This document shows, piece by piece, positions 1 to 9,627 of a DNA stretch of 64,000 nucleotides. The translations under genes were made by a program, and so were the position numbers. The first letter of the stretch is position 1, and each line of letters begins with the position of its first letter. The notes below the pieces were generated by a model that ran no database searches, was not told the DNA's origin, and saw only the letters and a list, made by a program, of their open reading frames with translations. The stretch lies in the NCBI RefSeq assembly GCF_011764485.1, contig NZ_AP022848.1, positions 2,260,001-2,324,000 on the forward strand, in the 5' to 3' direction. This stretch comes from Bosea sp. ANAM02. Lineage in GTDB: Bacteria > Pseudomonadota > Alphaproteobacteria > Rhizobiales > Beijerinckiaceae.

Positions 1-110
1 GTGACGATCTCGCCGGGATTGACGTCGATATCGACGCCCTTCAACGCGATGATCTTGCCGTAATAGGTCTTGACGCCGCGGACGGCCAGAAGAGGCTGGG
101 CTTGAGTCAC
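1..110 (-). CDS. livF: Branched-chain amino acid ABC transporter ATPase LivF, N-terminal fragment
   Basis: Only the first 36 or so codons are inside the window; the gene continues past the left edge. The fragment reads VTQAQPLLAVRGVKTYYGK and then the strand typical of an ABC ATPase just before Walker A. The GTG start overlaps the TGA stop of livG as GTGA, so translation is probably coupled. Being last in an H-M-G-F order identifies it as LivF, the second ATP-binding subunit that powers uptake of branched-chain or related amino acids. The Walker motifs lie outside the window. Confidence 0.85.
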   Translation of the reverse strand, partial: MTQAQPLLAVRGVKTYYGKIIALKGVDIDVNPGEIV

Positions 111-972
111 GAGATGCCGACCTCCGCTTCGACCTCTTCGACCTCCTCGTCATCGACGCCGAGATAGGCGGCGATGACCTTCGGGTCGGCCTGAATCTCG
201 GCCGGCGTGCCGTCGGCGATCTTGGTCCCGTAGTCGAGGACCACGACATGGTCCGAGATTTCCATGACGACAGACATGTCGTGCTCGATCAGCAGCAGCG
301 CCGTGCCGAGGTCCTTGCGGATCGAGAGCAGCAGCGTGTTGAGGTCGAGGCTCTCGCGCGGGTTGAGGCCCGCGGCCGGCTCGTCGAGGCAGAGCAGGAC
401 CGGGTCGGTGCACATGGCGCGTGCGATCTCCAGCCGGCGCTGGTCGCCATAGGGCAGGTCGGCGGCGGGATCGTCGGCGCGATGGGTCAGGTTGATCTTG
501 TCGAGCCAGAACTCGGCCTTCTCGATCGCCTCCTTCTCGCGGTCCTTGTAGCCGCCGATGCCGAGCACGCCGAGGAAGGTGAAGCCCGAGGCCGCCATCA
601 GGGGGTTGTGCTGGGCGACGAGCAGGTTCTCCAGCACGGTCATGCCGCCGAAGAGGCGGATGTTCTGGAAGGTGCGGGCGACCTTGGCCTTCCAGGAGAT
701 GCGGAAGTCCGGCATGCGCTCGAGCAGGTAGCTCGTGCCGTCGTCATGGTTGAGCGAGACCATGCCCTGCGTCGGCTTGTAGAAGCCGGTGATGCAGTTG
801 AAGACGGTGGTCTTGCCGGCGCCGTTGGGGCCGATCAGCGCGGTGATCTCGCCCTTGCGGGCCTGGAAGGAGAGGGCGTTGACGGCGGTGAGGCCGCCGA
901 AGCGCATGGTGACCTGCTCGACTTCGAGCAGGGCGCGGCCCTGCGGCGTCAGGTGGGGAGCTGTCGTGGCCA

Positions 973-973
<1 letters not shown>
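107..973 (-). CDS. livG: Branched-chain amino acid ABC transporter ATPase LivG
   Basis: A 288-residue cytoplasmic ATPase that couples ATP hydrolysis to import through LivH/LivM. Walker A GPNGAGKT lies at residues 48-55. The signature loop is PYGDQRRLEIARA instead of LSGGQ, a change usual in LivG, and Walker B is LLCLDEPAAGLN. The C-terminus adds a short acidic tail. I chose the ATG at 973 (MATTAPHLT) because it overlaps the livM TGA as ATGA; upstream in-frame codons lie inside livM. The stop overlaps livF by 4 bases. Confidence 0.93.
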
Positions 974-2358
<1,385 letters not shown>

Positions 2359-2362
2359 GGGC

Positions 2363-3286
2363 TCAGACCTTCTCGACTTCCGGGCGCCCGAGCAGGCCGG
2401 AGGGCATGAAGACCAGCACGATCGCCAGGATGCAGAAGGCGGCGACGTCCTTGTAGTCGATGGTGAAATAGGCCGACCACATGACCTCGATCAGCCCGAT
2501 CAGCAGGCCGCCGATCACCGCGCCGGGGAGCGAGCCGATGCCGCCGAGCACGGCTGCGGTGAAGGCCTTGACGCCGGGCGTGAAGCCGTCGGCGAAGTTT
2601 ACGACGCCATAGAGCACGAGGTACATCACGCCGGCCACCGCCGCGAGCGCGGCACCCATGATGAAGGTGATCGAGATCGTGCGGTCGACGTCGATGCCGA
2701 GCAGCGCCGCCATCTTGCGGTCCTGTTCGCAGGCACGCTGGGCGCGGCCGAGCGGCGTCTTCTGTACGATGTACCAGAAGGCTGCGAGCAGCACTGCCGT
2801 CGTCAGGATGATGACGATCTGCTTGTAGGAGATCTGGACCGAATAGGTCGTGCTCTCGATCAGGGTGATCGACTTGTTGAGCAGTGGCGGGATCGACTTG
2901 TTGCGCGGGCCCTGCACGACCTGCACGAAGTTCATCAGGAAGATCGACATGCCGATCGCCGAGATCAGCGGCGCGAGGCGGAAGGAGCCGCGCAGCGGCC
3001 GGTAGGCGACCCGCTCGATCGTCCAGTTCCACAGCGAGGTGAAGAACATCGCCAGTCCCAGCACCGCCACGAGCGCCAGCATGACCATGCCGGCGCCGGT
3101 ACCGACCACTGCCGTGATCAGCATGAAGAAGATCAGCGCGATGAAGGCGGAGAGCATGAAAATATCGCCGTGGGCGAAGTTCACCATGCCGATGATGCCG
3201 AAGACCATCGTGTAGCCGATGGCGATGAGACCGTAGATCGATCCCAGTGTCAGCCCATTGATGAGCTGCTGCAGGAAGACTTCCAT
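2363..3286 (-). CDS. livH: Branched-chain amino acid ABC transporter permease LivH
   Basis: A 307-residue integral membrane permease with the LivH hallmarks [20 protein letters not shown] near the N-terminus and an [16 protein letters not shown] loop towards the C-terminus. It is the first gene of the livHMGF unit read leftwards. The 400 bases upstream hold no gene but contain paired dyads (3453-3485) that could be its operator. It is an ordinary family member in length and sequence. Confidence 0.93.
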   Translation of the reverse strand: MEVFLQQLINGLTLGSIYGLIAIGYTMVFGIIGMVNFAHGDIFMLSAFIALIFFMLITAVVGTGAGMVMLALVAVLGLAMFFTSLWNWTIERVAYRPLRGSFRLAPLISAIGMSIFLMNFVQVVQGPRNKSIPPLLNKSITLIESTTYSVQISYKQIVIILTTAVLLAAFWYIVQKTPLGRAQRACEQDRKMAALLGIDVDRTISITFIMGAALAAVAGVMYLVLYGVVNFADGFTPGVKAFTAAVLGGIGSLPGAVIGGLLIGLIEVMWSAYFTIDYKDVAAFCILAIVLVFMPSGLLGRPEVEKV

Positions 3287-3692
3287 GAAAACGCCGACCC
3301 CTCGAACCAGCTCCCGTTCTCGTCACCGGCATGACACCGGCGCATGCGGGATGCGATTGCCGTGCAGAGCTACCAACGGCTCGTGCCGGGGACAATCGCC
3401 CGGTGCCATTTTTCTGTCAAAAGCAATTACGAACGAAACGGCGCGAAAATGTGCAGAATACTCTGCGATATGGCAGGCATTCTGCGCATGATGATTGCGT
3501 TCCGGGCTGTGAAAACTCCGTCGAACCGCATTTCCTGCGGCACCTGACATAATCCTCCGCCATGCGCCGGGCGCGGCTCATCCCAAAGACGAATACGAAA
3601 AGCCGATCGACGGATTGGAAAAATGCATGGATCGGCACCGCATCGCGGCCAGGTTCAGCGGTGCCGGCGCGATTGGTCATGCGCTTCCGCGA
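3287..3692. other. Gene-free stretch upstream of livH
   Basis: I see no convincing gene here. The part from about 3410 to 3500 is richer in A+T than its surroundings and contains two neighbouring palindromes, annotated separately. It is the likely promoter region for livHMGF. Short open frames in this interval have no recognisable protein features. Confidence 0.5.
3453..3485. promoter_or_regulatory. Two tandem GCAG...CTGC dyads, candidate operator for liv operon
   Basis: GCAGAATACTCTGC (3453-3466) has perfect five-base arms around four bases. A second site, GCAGGCATTCTGC (3473-3485), follows with its centre about 20 bases away, or two helical turns. That spacing suits a multimeric regulator such as an Lrp/AsnC-type protein, known to control amino-acid transport genes. 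The dyads are seen directly; the regulator is inferred. Confidence 0.4.
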
Positions 3693-4019
3693 TCAAGGCA
3701 GGGAAAGCTCCTTGAGGGCACCGGGCTGCTTCACCTCGATCTCGACGAAGGCGATCGGATGATCGGAACCGTTCATCACGTCGTGGCGGATGCCGGCGGG
3801 GCGCATATAAGCCTGGCCCTGCGCCAGCGGCACGTCTGTGACATCGGTGCCGTTATGGATCCGCAGCGTTCCCGCGACGAGCATCACCACGAAATAGGGC
3901 CAGCCATGCTCGTGCCAGCCGGTCACGGCACCGGGCTCGAAATCCCAGCGGGTGATCCGGATCGTCTCGTCGTCCTGCTGGACGGTCGGCGTGGCGGGAA
4001 TCGTGCAGGCAAAGGCCAT
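3693..4019 (-). CDS. Small single-domain cupin protein
   Basis: A 108-residue protein that is a single cupin fold. Motif 1 is visible as WHEHGWPYFVVMLVAGTL and motif 2 as PAGIRHDVMN, giving a probable metal site of three histidines. I chose the ATG at 4019 because AAGGAG precedes it; the longer frame upstream is unsupported. No signal peptide. Small cupins of this kind bind or sense small acids or act as simple dioxygenases or isomerases, and the sequence does not say which. It is divergent from the flavin-reductase-like gene at 4304. Confidence 0.8.
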   Translation of the reverse strand: MAFACTIPATPTVQQDDETIRITRWDFEPGAVTGWHEHGWPYFVVMLVAGTLRIHNGTDVTDVPLAQGQAYMRPAGIRHDVMNGSDHPIAFVEIEVKQPGALKELSLP

Positions 4020-4303
4020 CGGGAACTCCTTGGTCGCAGCGCCGGCTCGCTGCCGCTGGCCGGCTATCCGCCAGGCTCCAGCCCGGCCGCTGGCAGCCGA
4101 CATTGGCCGAGCCTGAGGGATCGCCCTCGCGATATCAAGTTACGGCCCATGGGACCGCCCGTTAACGGAAGGGGGAGGGCTTTCTGCTATATCCCGGGCG
4201 TGCCGGAGAGAGCCGCCGGTCTCGCCCTGACTGGCGCCGGTGCCATCCAGTCTCTACATGGACTGCTGTTCCGACAGAGCGGGACAGCGAACCGATCGAG
4301 CTG

Positions 4304-4819
4304 ATGACGAAGACCGTCCATCCCCTGCCACCGCTGGACCATCCGGACGCCCATGTCTTCCGCGATGCCATGGCGCAGGTCGCGAGCGCCGTGCATGTCG
4401 TGACCACCGACGGGCCAGGCGGGCGCGTCGGGCTGACGGCGACGGCGGTCGCCTCCGTCTCCGATGCGCCGCCGACGGTTCTCGTCTGCATCGCCCGCGG
4501 CAGCCGCACGCTGGCGGCTATCGAGGCGAGCCGGACGTTCTGCATCAACACCTTGCCGGAACAGCTCGTCGATCTCGCGGAGATATTCGCGAGTCGCAGG
4601 GGTATCGAGGGCGAGGCGCGTTTCGAGACGGCCCGCTGGGGGCAGCTCGCCACAGGGGCGCCGGTCCTGCTCGATGCGATCTCGGCCTTCGACTGCCGGC
4701 TGATCGCGACGCATGATGTCGCCAGCCATCGCATCGTGATCGGCGAGGTCGCCGGTCTCGGCGGAGCCGGGCGCGGGGCCGGGCTGATCTATCGCCATCG
4801 CCGCTTCAGCGGGGTCTAA
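4304..4819 (+). CDS. Flavin reductase-like (FMN-binding split-barrel) protein
   Basis: A 171-residue flavin reductase domain: FRDAMAQVASAVHVVTTDG at the N-terminus, GLTATAVASVSDAPPTVLVC binding flavin, and SRTFCINTLP further on, as in HpaC/RutF-type NADH:flavin reductases. These normally supply reduced FMN or FAD to a partner monooxygenase. No partner oxygenase is adjacent, so the role is open. The next gene on the plus strand is 2 kb away, and a palindromic repeat follows the stop. Confidence 0.85.
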   Translation: MTKTVHPLPPLDHPDAHVFRDAMAQVASAVHVVTTDGPGGRVGLTATAVASVSDAPPTVLVCIARGSRTLAAIEASRTFCINTLPEQLVDLAEIFASRRGIEGEARFETARWGQLATGAPVLLDAISAFDCRLIATHDVASHRIVIGEVAGLGGAGRGAGLIYRHRRFSGV

Positions 4820-4841
4820 AGGCGTATCGAGTTTCACCCTT

Positions 4842-4972
4842 GTCATCCCGGGGCGCGCCGCAGGCGCGAACCCGGAACCCACGACCGGGTGAAACATGGG
4901 GCGCCCTGTTGTAGCCCGCTCGCCCAGTCGTGGGTTCCAGGTTCTTCGCTGACGCGAAGCCCCGGAATGACA
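4842..4972. repeat. Intergenic palindromic repeat, GTCAT...ATGAC family, copy 1
   Basis: It begins GTCATCCCGGGG and ends CCCCGGAATGAC. Inner arms are CGGAACCCACGAC and GTCGTGGGTTCC, so the whole unit can fold into one long interrupted hairpin. The same TTCTTCGCTGACGCGAAGCC segment recurs in the copy at 14455-14600. It lies between two convergent genes and contains no ORF of note. Confidence 0.8.
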
Positions 4973-5002
4973 AAGGTGGTTGTGACCCGGACAGAACAGC
5001 CG

Positions 5003-5413
5003 CTAAGCCGCCGCGATCAATCCCTCCGCCGAGATCGCGATCCTGCGATCGGCGAGCGCTTGCTGGTCTGCTGCCGGCAGGCGGAAAGCCGGCGGCGTCG
5101 GCCAGCCCATCTCGCGGGCGACGACGAGGCCGAGCAGGAGGATCGCGTCCGGCGCATCCATCAGCAGGGCGGCCGGCGCCTTGCCGGCATGGACCAGCTC
5201 CAGCAGCACGGCCGAGGCCGAGGACGAGCCGATCGTGCCCGGCAAGGCGAGGATGCGGCCGGCGATGTTCTGGCCGCGCTCGGGATGTCGGGCATCGATG
5301 ATCGTGCCGCTCGCGGGATCGACGCCGCCCCAGAAGCTGATCGGGGCGGTGAGGGCCAGGCAGGTGCCCGTCGCGGCGTCGCCGGGCAAGATAATTTCGG
5401 CCTTCAGCGCCAT
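5003..5413 (-). CDS. Aconitase X swivel domain (small subunit), DUF126
   Basis: A 136-residue DUF126 protein, the separate small subunit of an aconitase X (AcnX). GGVDPASGTIIDARHPERGQ and the Ser-rich LPGTIGSSSASAVLLEL are the family's conserved stretches; the latter is the swivel-domain loop near the active site. The ATG at 5413 overlaps the end of the large-subunit gene by 10 bases, implying translational coupling. Characterised bacterial AcnX enzymes dehydrate cis-3-hydroxy-L-proline, while archaeal ones act on mevalonate phosphate. The hydroxyproline activity here is inferred from the family. Confidence 0.88.
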   Translation of the reverse strand: MALKAEIILPGDAATGTCLALTAPISFWGGVDPASGTIIDARHPERGQNIAGRILALPGTIGSSSASAVLLELVHAGKAPAALLMDAPDAILLLGLVVAREMGWPTPPAFRLPAADQQALADRRIAISAEGLIAAA

Positions 5414-6663
5414 GCGCGGGTTTCCCTGACGAGGTGGCCGGCGACCGCGCTTTCGACGCATTCCGAGAGCGAGCCATAGGTCACGGCATAGCCGGTATTG
5501 CCCGGGGCGTAATGGGCGAACTTGCCGGAATTGGTCAGCAGCACCGCGCCCTCCAGCTCCGGCAGGATCGGCGTGACCACGACGCAGGTATCGACCACGA
5601 AGACGACGCCCGCCGCTTCCAAGGCGCCGCGCCGGCCCTGCGTCTCCAGCGGGCCGACGACATGGCGGCCGGTATTGGCGTAGAGCGGCACCTTCAGCCG
5701 GCGCCCGGCCATGAGGCGTTCGAGCTCCCCGATCTCGGCGAGCGAGAGATGCGGCGAGCCGATGGCGACGGCATCGACGCGGTCCGTCATGCCGGCCGTC
5801 GAGAGGCGGGCGAGGGCGGTGGCAACGTCGTTCGGCGTCAGCGCGATCGTTTCGCGGGGCGCGATGCCGGCCAGCGCGGTCGCGGCGTCCGGGGCCTCCG
5901 GCGTCACGCCCGCGACATGGAACAGCCCGACGCCGCCGGCCGAGGCGGCCGCGGCGCCGAGCGCCTTGAGCCGGTCTTCGGTGGTGCAGTCCTGCAAGCC
6001 CTCGATCACCGCGACGTCGCTGCCGGCCCGGCGGCCGAGGATGGTGCCGAGCACGGGATAGAACACGTCGCTACAGCGGAGTTCGCGCGAGAGACCACGC
6101 ACATCGATCAGCAGGGTCGCGATCCGGTTCACGGGCCGATGCAGGCCGTAATCGGGGGCGCGGCCGGCGATGGCGCAGGCGATGTCGAGGAAATCGCCAT
6201 AGCGGTTGGTGCGGGCGCCGAGCACCGAATTGCAGAACACGACCGCGTTGGATTCGCCCCAGGCGACGTGGCTGCCCTGCGCGGGTCTGTGCCCGGCCTG
6301 ATAGGGCGCGCAGGTCCAGCTCGGCTCGCAGCCCATCGCCTCATAGGCGCGCATCATGCGCCGGGCCATGTCGCGCTCATGCGGCGGCAGACGGATCGCG
6401 GCGCAGCCGGCAGGTGCAAGCGATCCGACGTTCAGGCTGGCCCGCACGCCGACGCGGGCACCGCCCGCGACCAGCCTCTCGGCGAAGAGCGTGCCGGAAT
6501 CGCCGTGGTAGAGCGCGCCGTCGATATGGGCGGATGCGATCGGGATCAGCCGCGGCGCGCCCATCATGCGGCCGGCCTCGGCGACGATCCGCATCGCCAT
6601 GGCCGCGCCTTCGCCGGCGTCGCCGCCGGCCATTGCGCGCTCGTCTTGGGTGAGTTCCAGCAT
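5404..6663 (-). CDS. Aconitase X catalytic domain (large subunit), DUF521
   Basis: A 419-residue DUF521 protein. It starts LELTQDERAMAGGDAGEGAAM and has the signature WGESNAVVFCNSVLGARTNR, with the cysteine in the FCNSVLGAR segment a candidate iron-sulfur ligand, and later LLTNSGKFAHYAPG. It pairs with the small subunit whose start lies inside its 3' end. A GGGAGAA ribosome-binding site precedes the ATG. The predicted reaction is dehydration of a hydroxy acid, probably cis-3-hydroxyproline. No proline racemase or Pyr2C reductase gene is adjacent, so the pathway is incomplete in this window. Confidence 0.88.
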   Translation of the reverse strand: MLELTQDERAMAGGDAGEGAAMAMRIVAEAGRMMGAPRLIPIASAHIDGALYHGDSGTLFAERLVAGGARVGVRASLNVGSLAPAGCAAIRLPPHERDMARRMMRAYEAMGCEPSWTCAPYQAGHRPAQGSHVAWGESNAVVFCNSVLGARTNRYGDFLDIACAIAGRAPDYGLHRPVNRIATLLIDVRGLSRELRCSDVFYPVLGTILGRRAGSDVAVIEGLQDCTTEDRLKALGAAAASAGGVGLFHVAGVTPEAPDAATALAGIAPRETIALTPNDVATALARLSTAGMTDRVDAVAIGSPHLSLAEIGELERLMAGRRLKVPLYANTGRHVVGPLETQGRRGALEAAGVVFVVDTCVVVTPILPELEGAVLLTNSGKFAHYAPGNTGYAVTYGSLSECVESAVAGHLVRETRAWR

Positions 6664-6810
6664 CGGTTCTCCCGGATCGGCAAGGGTTCCATGCCGGGCG
6701 CCTCTTGTGCAGGCGGGGGCTTTGCGACCATGGATAGGGAACTGGATAACCTTCGAACCGCGCCGGCCGCAATCGTCCGTGTCGCGGTGACCTCATGCGG
6801 GAGACAGGCC

Positions 6811-7263
6811 ATGGCGATGACGATGAACGGCGAGGCGACATTGCCGGCCGCCAAGGATGTGGTCTGGGCCAAGCTGAACGACCCTGAAGTGCTGAAAGTC
6901 TGCATCCCCGGCTGCGAGCAGCTCACCAAGGACGACGACACGCATCTCTCGGCCGTGGTGAAGGTGAAGCTCGGCCCGGTGAAGGCGACCTTCAAAGGCA
7001 AGGTCGAACTCAGCGAGCTCGATCCGCCGAACGGCTATCGCATCTCGGGCGAGGGTGAGGGCGGGATCGCCGGCTTCGCCAAGGGCGGGGCGCGAGTCAT
7101 GCTGAGCGATGCGGAGGGCGGCCAGACCCTGCTGCGCTACGATGTCGAGGCGCAGGTCGGGGGCAAGCTGATGCAGCTCGGCTCGCGCCTGATCGATTCG
7201 GTTTCGAAGAAGCTCGCCGACGAGTTCTTCGCCAATTTCGCCAAGGCGGTGAGTGAGGGCTGA
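6811..7263 (+). CDS. coxG: CoxG-family SRPBCC protein
   Basis: A 150-residue CoxG/SRPBCC (START-like) protein: MTMNGEATLPAAKDVVWAKL, then PEVLKVCIPGCEQL and the glycine-rich GEGEGGIAGFAKGGARV. In Oligotropha-type cox systems CoxG is a membrane-recruiting accessory factor for CO dehydrogenase. GGAG lies about ten bases before the ATG at 6811. It is 1.8 kb upstream of coxS and separated from it by a chemoreceptor gene on the other strand, so it is probably a satellite of the cox cluster and not part of the main operon. Confidence 0.88.
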   Translation: MAMTMNGEATLPAAKDVVWAKLNDPEVLKVCIPGCEQLTKDDDTHLSAVVKVKLGPVKATFKGKVELSELDPPNGYRISGEGEGGIAGFAKGGARVMLSDAEGGQTLLRYDVEAQVGGKLMQLGSRLIDSVSKKLADEFFANFAKAVSEG

Positions 7264-7279
7264 GCCATTCCATGCCCGC

Positions 7280-7380
7280 CATGCTCGGGCTTGACCCGAG
7301 CGTCTCCGGCAAAAAAATGGGCTCCTTGAATCCTGCCTGAGATTTTCGGGTCTCCGCTTCGCTTTGCCCGAGGATAACGG
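7280..7380. repeat. Degenerate intergenic repeat with GCTCGGG/CCCGAGC hairpin
   Basis: GCTCGGG (7283-7289) and CCCGAGC (7295-7301) form a tight stem, and the segment GGGTCTCCGCTTCGCTTTGCCCGAGGATAACGG ends the unit. These modules match other copies in the window (40874, 56696), though this copy lacks clean GTCAT/ATGAC ends. It lies between the convergent coxG and chemoreceptor genes, where the T-run on the minus strand could also help terminate the chemoreceptor transcript. Confidence 0.55.
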
Positions 7381-7389
7381 CGTAGCGCC

Positions 7390-8745
7390 TCAGGACGCTT
7401 CGCGCAACGCGGTGAGCGCCTGGGTCACCGCCGCCTCGGCGGCGCCGACCTGAAGCGCGATATTGGCAGCGGCGGCATTGGCTCGTTCCAGCGCCGTCTG
7501 GGTCATGTCCAGGCTGCCGTTGACGGCATTGGCGCTCTCGATCGCAGCATCGGAACTGTCCGCGACCATGGCGGCGTCATGCGCGATCGAGGCGGTGACC
7601 TTGCTCTGCTGGGTGACGGCTTCCGAGATCGCCTCCGAATCGAGGCGGATGGCGTCGACCGTTGCGGCGATGGCGGCGGCATGGGTGCCGCAGGCCTCGG
7701 CGCTCGCCGCAAGCTCGGCGATCTGGCCGGCGATGTCCTGCGTCGCGCTCGCGGTCTGGGTCGCCAGCGATTTCACCTCCGCGGCGACCACGGCGAAGCC
7801 ACGTCCCGCCTCGCCGGCGCGGGCGGCCTCGATCGTGGCGTTGAGGGCGAGCAGATTGGTCTGCGCGGCGATGTCGGCGATCATGCCGACGACCTTGCCG
7901 ATGCTGCCGGTCGCTTCGCGCAAGCGAAGCACGGCCTCGTTCATCTCGCCGGCATCGAGCACCGCCTGATGGGTGATCGACAGGCTCTGCCGGGCGCGCT
8001 GGCCGATATCGGCGATATTGGCCGACATCTCTTCGGTCGCAGCGGCGGTCTGCAGCGATTTCTCGCGCACGATGACCGAGGCGCTGGAGACCTTGCCGAC
8101 GATATCCTTGATGAAGCTGGTGGTCCGCCCGGTTTCGTCGGCGGTCGAGACGAACTGCTCCACGGCATCGCTGATCGTGTCGTCGAGATTGGCGATGCGT
8201 GACCGGAGCTTGAGCGCGGCTTCGTCGAGCGTGGCGGAGCGGCGGCGGGCATCGCTCGCCTCGACCTCCTGGCTGATCGTCATCGCCGTATTGACGTCAT
8301 AGGTCAGGATCCGCTCGATGATGAAGATGTCCTCGGCGAATTTCGCGGGCGAGACCAGCGAGCGCCTGCGGTTGGCCAGGCAGATCTCGCGCACCAGCGA
8401 GAAGGCGATCGAGGCGCGGGCACGGGTGCGGACATTGGCCTGCCGCTCGAGCTGGCAAAGCCGGTCCATCGAGTCGAGATAGGCCGCGTCGAAGGCGCCG
8501 GCGAACAGCAGGCGGAAATGGGCGGCCTCGGCGGGGTAGAGTGCGGCCGCGACCGGTAGGACCGCCTCGCGAAGCGGCGGGTGGATGATGAAGGCCCGAT
8601 CGAAATCGGCCTGGACCAGTCCTTCGATCAAGCGGTCCACGAGCGGCCGATAGCGCTGCAGACGCTCGCGTTGCGCCTCGCCATAGCCGATCGCCTTCAG
8701 GCGACGCTGAATCTGTTCCGTGATCAGAGGCACGAAGTCGCTCAT
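7390..8745 (-). CDS. Soluble globin-coupled-type methyl-accepting chemotaxis protein
   Basis: A 451-residue cytoplasmic chemoreceptor without membrane segments. Residues 1-160 look like a sensor globin (protoglobin/GCS type). The rest is a coiled-coil signalling domain with the conserved hairpin tip [20 protein letters not shown]. In heme-binding relatives a histidine follows the conserved Tyr by 11 residues; here Tyr89 is followed by Glu100 ([10 protein letters not shown]), so heme binding as in HemAT is doubtful. I chose the ATG at 8745, where the globin fold begins; an ATG at 8787 and a GTG at 8811 are alternatives. Confidence 0.82.
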   Translation of the reverse strand: MSDFVPLITEQIQRRLKAIGYGEAQRERLQRYRPLVDRLIEGLVQADFDRAFIIHPPLREAVLPVAAALYPAEAAHFRLLFAGAFDAAYLDSMDRLCQLERQANVRTRARASIAFSLVREICLANRRRSLVSPAKFAEDIFIIERILTYDVNTAMTISQEVEASDARRRSATLDEAALKLRSRIANLDDTISDAVEQFVSTADETGRTTSFIKDIVGKVSSASVIVREKSLQTAAATEEMSANIADIGQRARQSLSITHQAVLDAGEMNEAVLRLREATGSIGKVVGMIADIAAQTNLLALNATIEAARAGEAGRGFAVVAAEVKSLATQTASATQDIAGQIAELAASAEACGTHAAAIAATVDAIRLDSEAISEAVTQQSKVTASIAHDAAMVADSSDAAIESANAVNGSLDMTQTALERANAAAANIALQVGAAEAAVTQALTALREAS

Positions 8746-9033
8746 GCGGGATGGCCTGGCACGTGGAGGAGGCTGACAGAGGCTCATTAAGATTTCGCCA
8801 ATATGCGCCACGGGAAGAGCGGGACGGCGAAATCTCCCGGAATTCGGCGAAAATCAGGGCTTTCGGAACGCGTCGTTCCGCTTGACCCCGGAAAAACGCG
8901 GGTCCACATTCATTTTTGAGCTGTTCCAAGGAAAGCCTGCCTGATGAGGCCGGCTGCTCCTTCGGTTTCAGCACGGTCCAGTCCCGGGGAGAGGACTGGC
9001 CGGCGTCAGAGACGGGTCACAGGAGATATGCTC

Positions 9034-9534
<501 letters not shown>

Positions 9535-9541
9535 GGCACGC

Positions 9542-9564
9542 GCCCGCGTTCGCCGCGGGCTTTT
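9542..9564 (+). terminator. Hairpin with T-run between coxS and coxL
   Basis: GCCCGCG (9542-9548), a five-base loop and CGCGGGC (9554-9560) are followed by TTTT. This is the form of an intrinsic terminator, placed eight bases after the coxS stop and inside the operon. It may end a share of transcripts or protect the 3' end of coxS mRNA. The T-run is short, so leaky termination is more likely than full stop. Confidence 0.6.
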
Positions 9565-9627
9565 CATCCTTCATGCGTTCCATGCAGTGAGGCGCCCGGC
9601 AGAGGCGCCGTGCGAGGAGGGAACACC

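Noticed and set aside
3287..3692. Short ORFs (65-90 codons) upstream of livH
   Set aside because: They overlap each other on both strands and show no domain or start signal.
4020..4303. Riboswitch in the spacer upstream of the flavin-reductase-like gene
   Set aside because: I see no recognisable FMN or other riboswitch consensus in this 284-base spacer, and flavin reductase genes are not usual targets.
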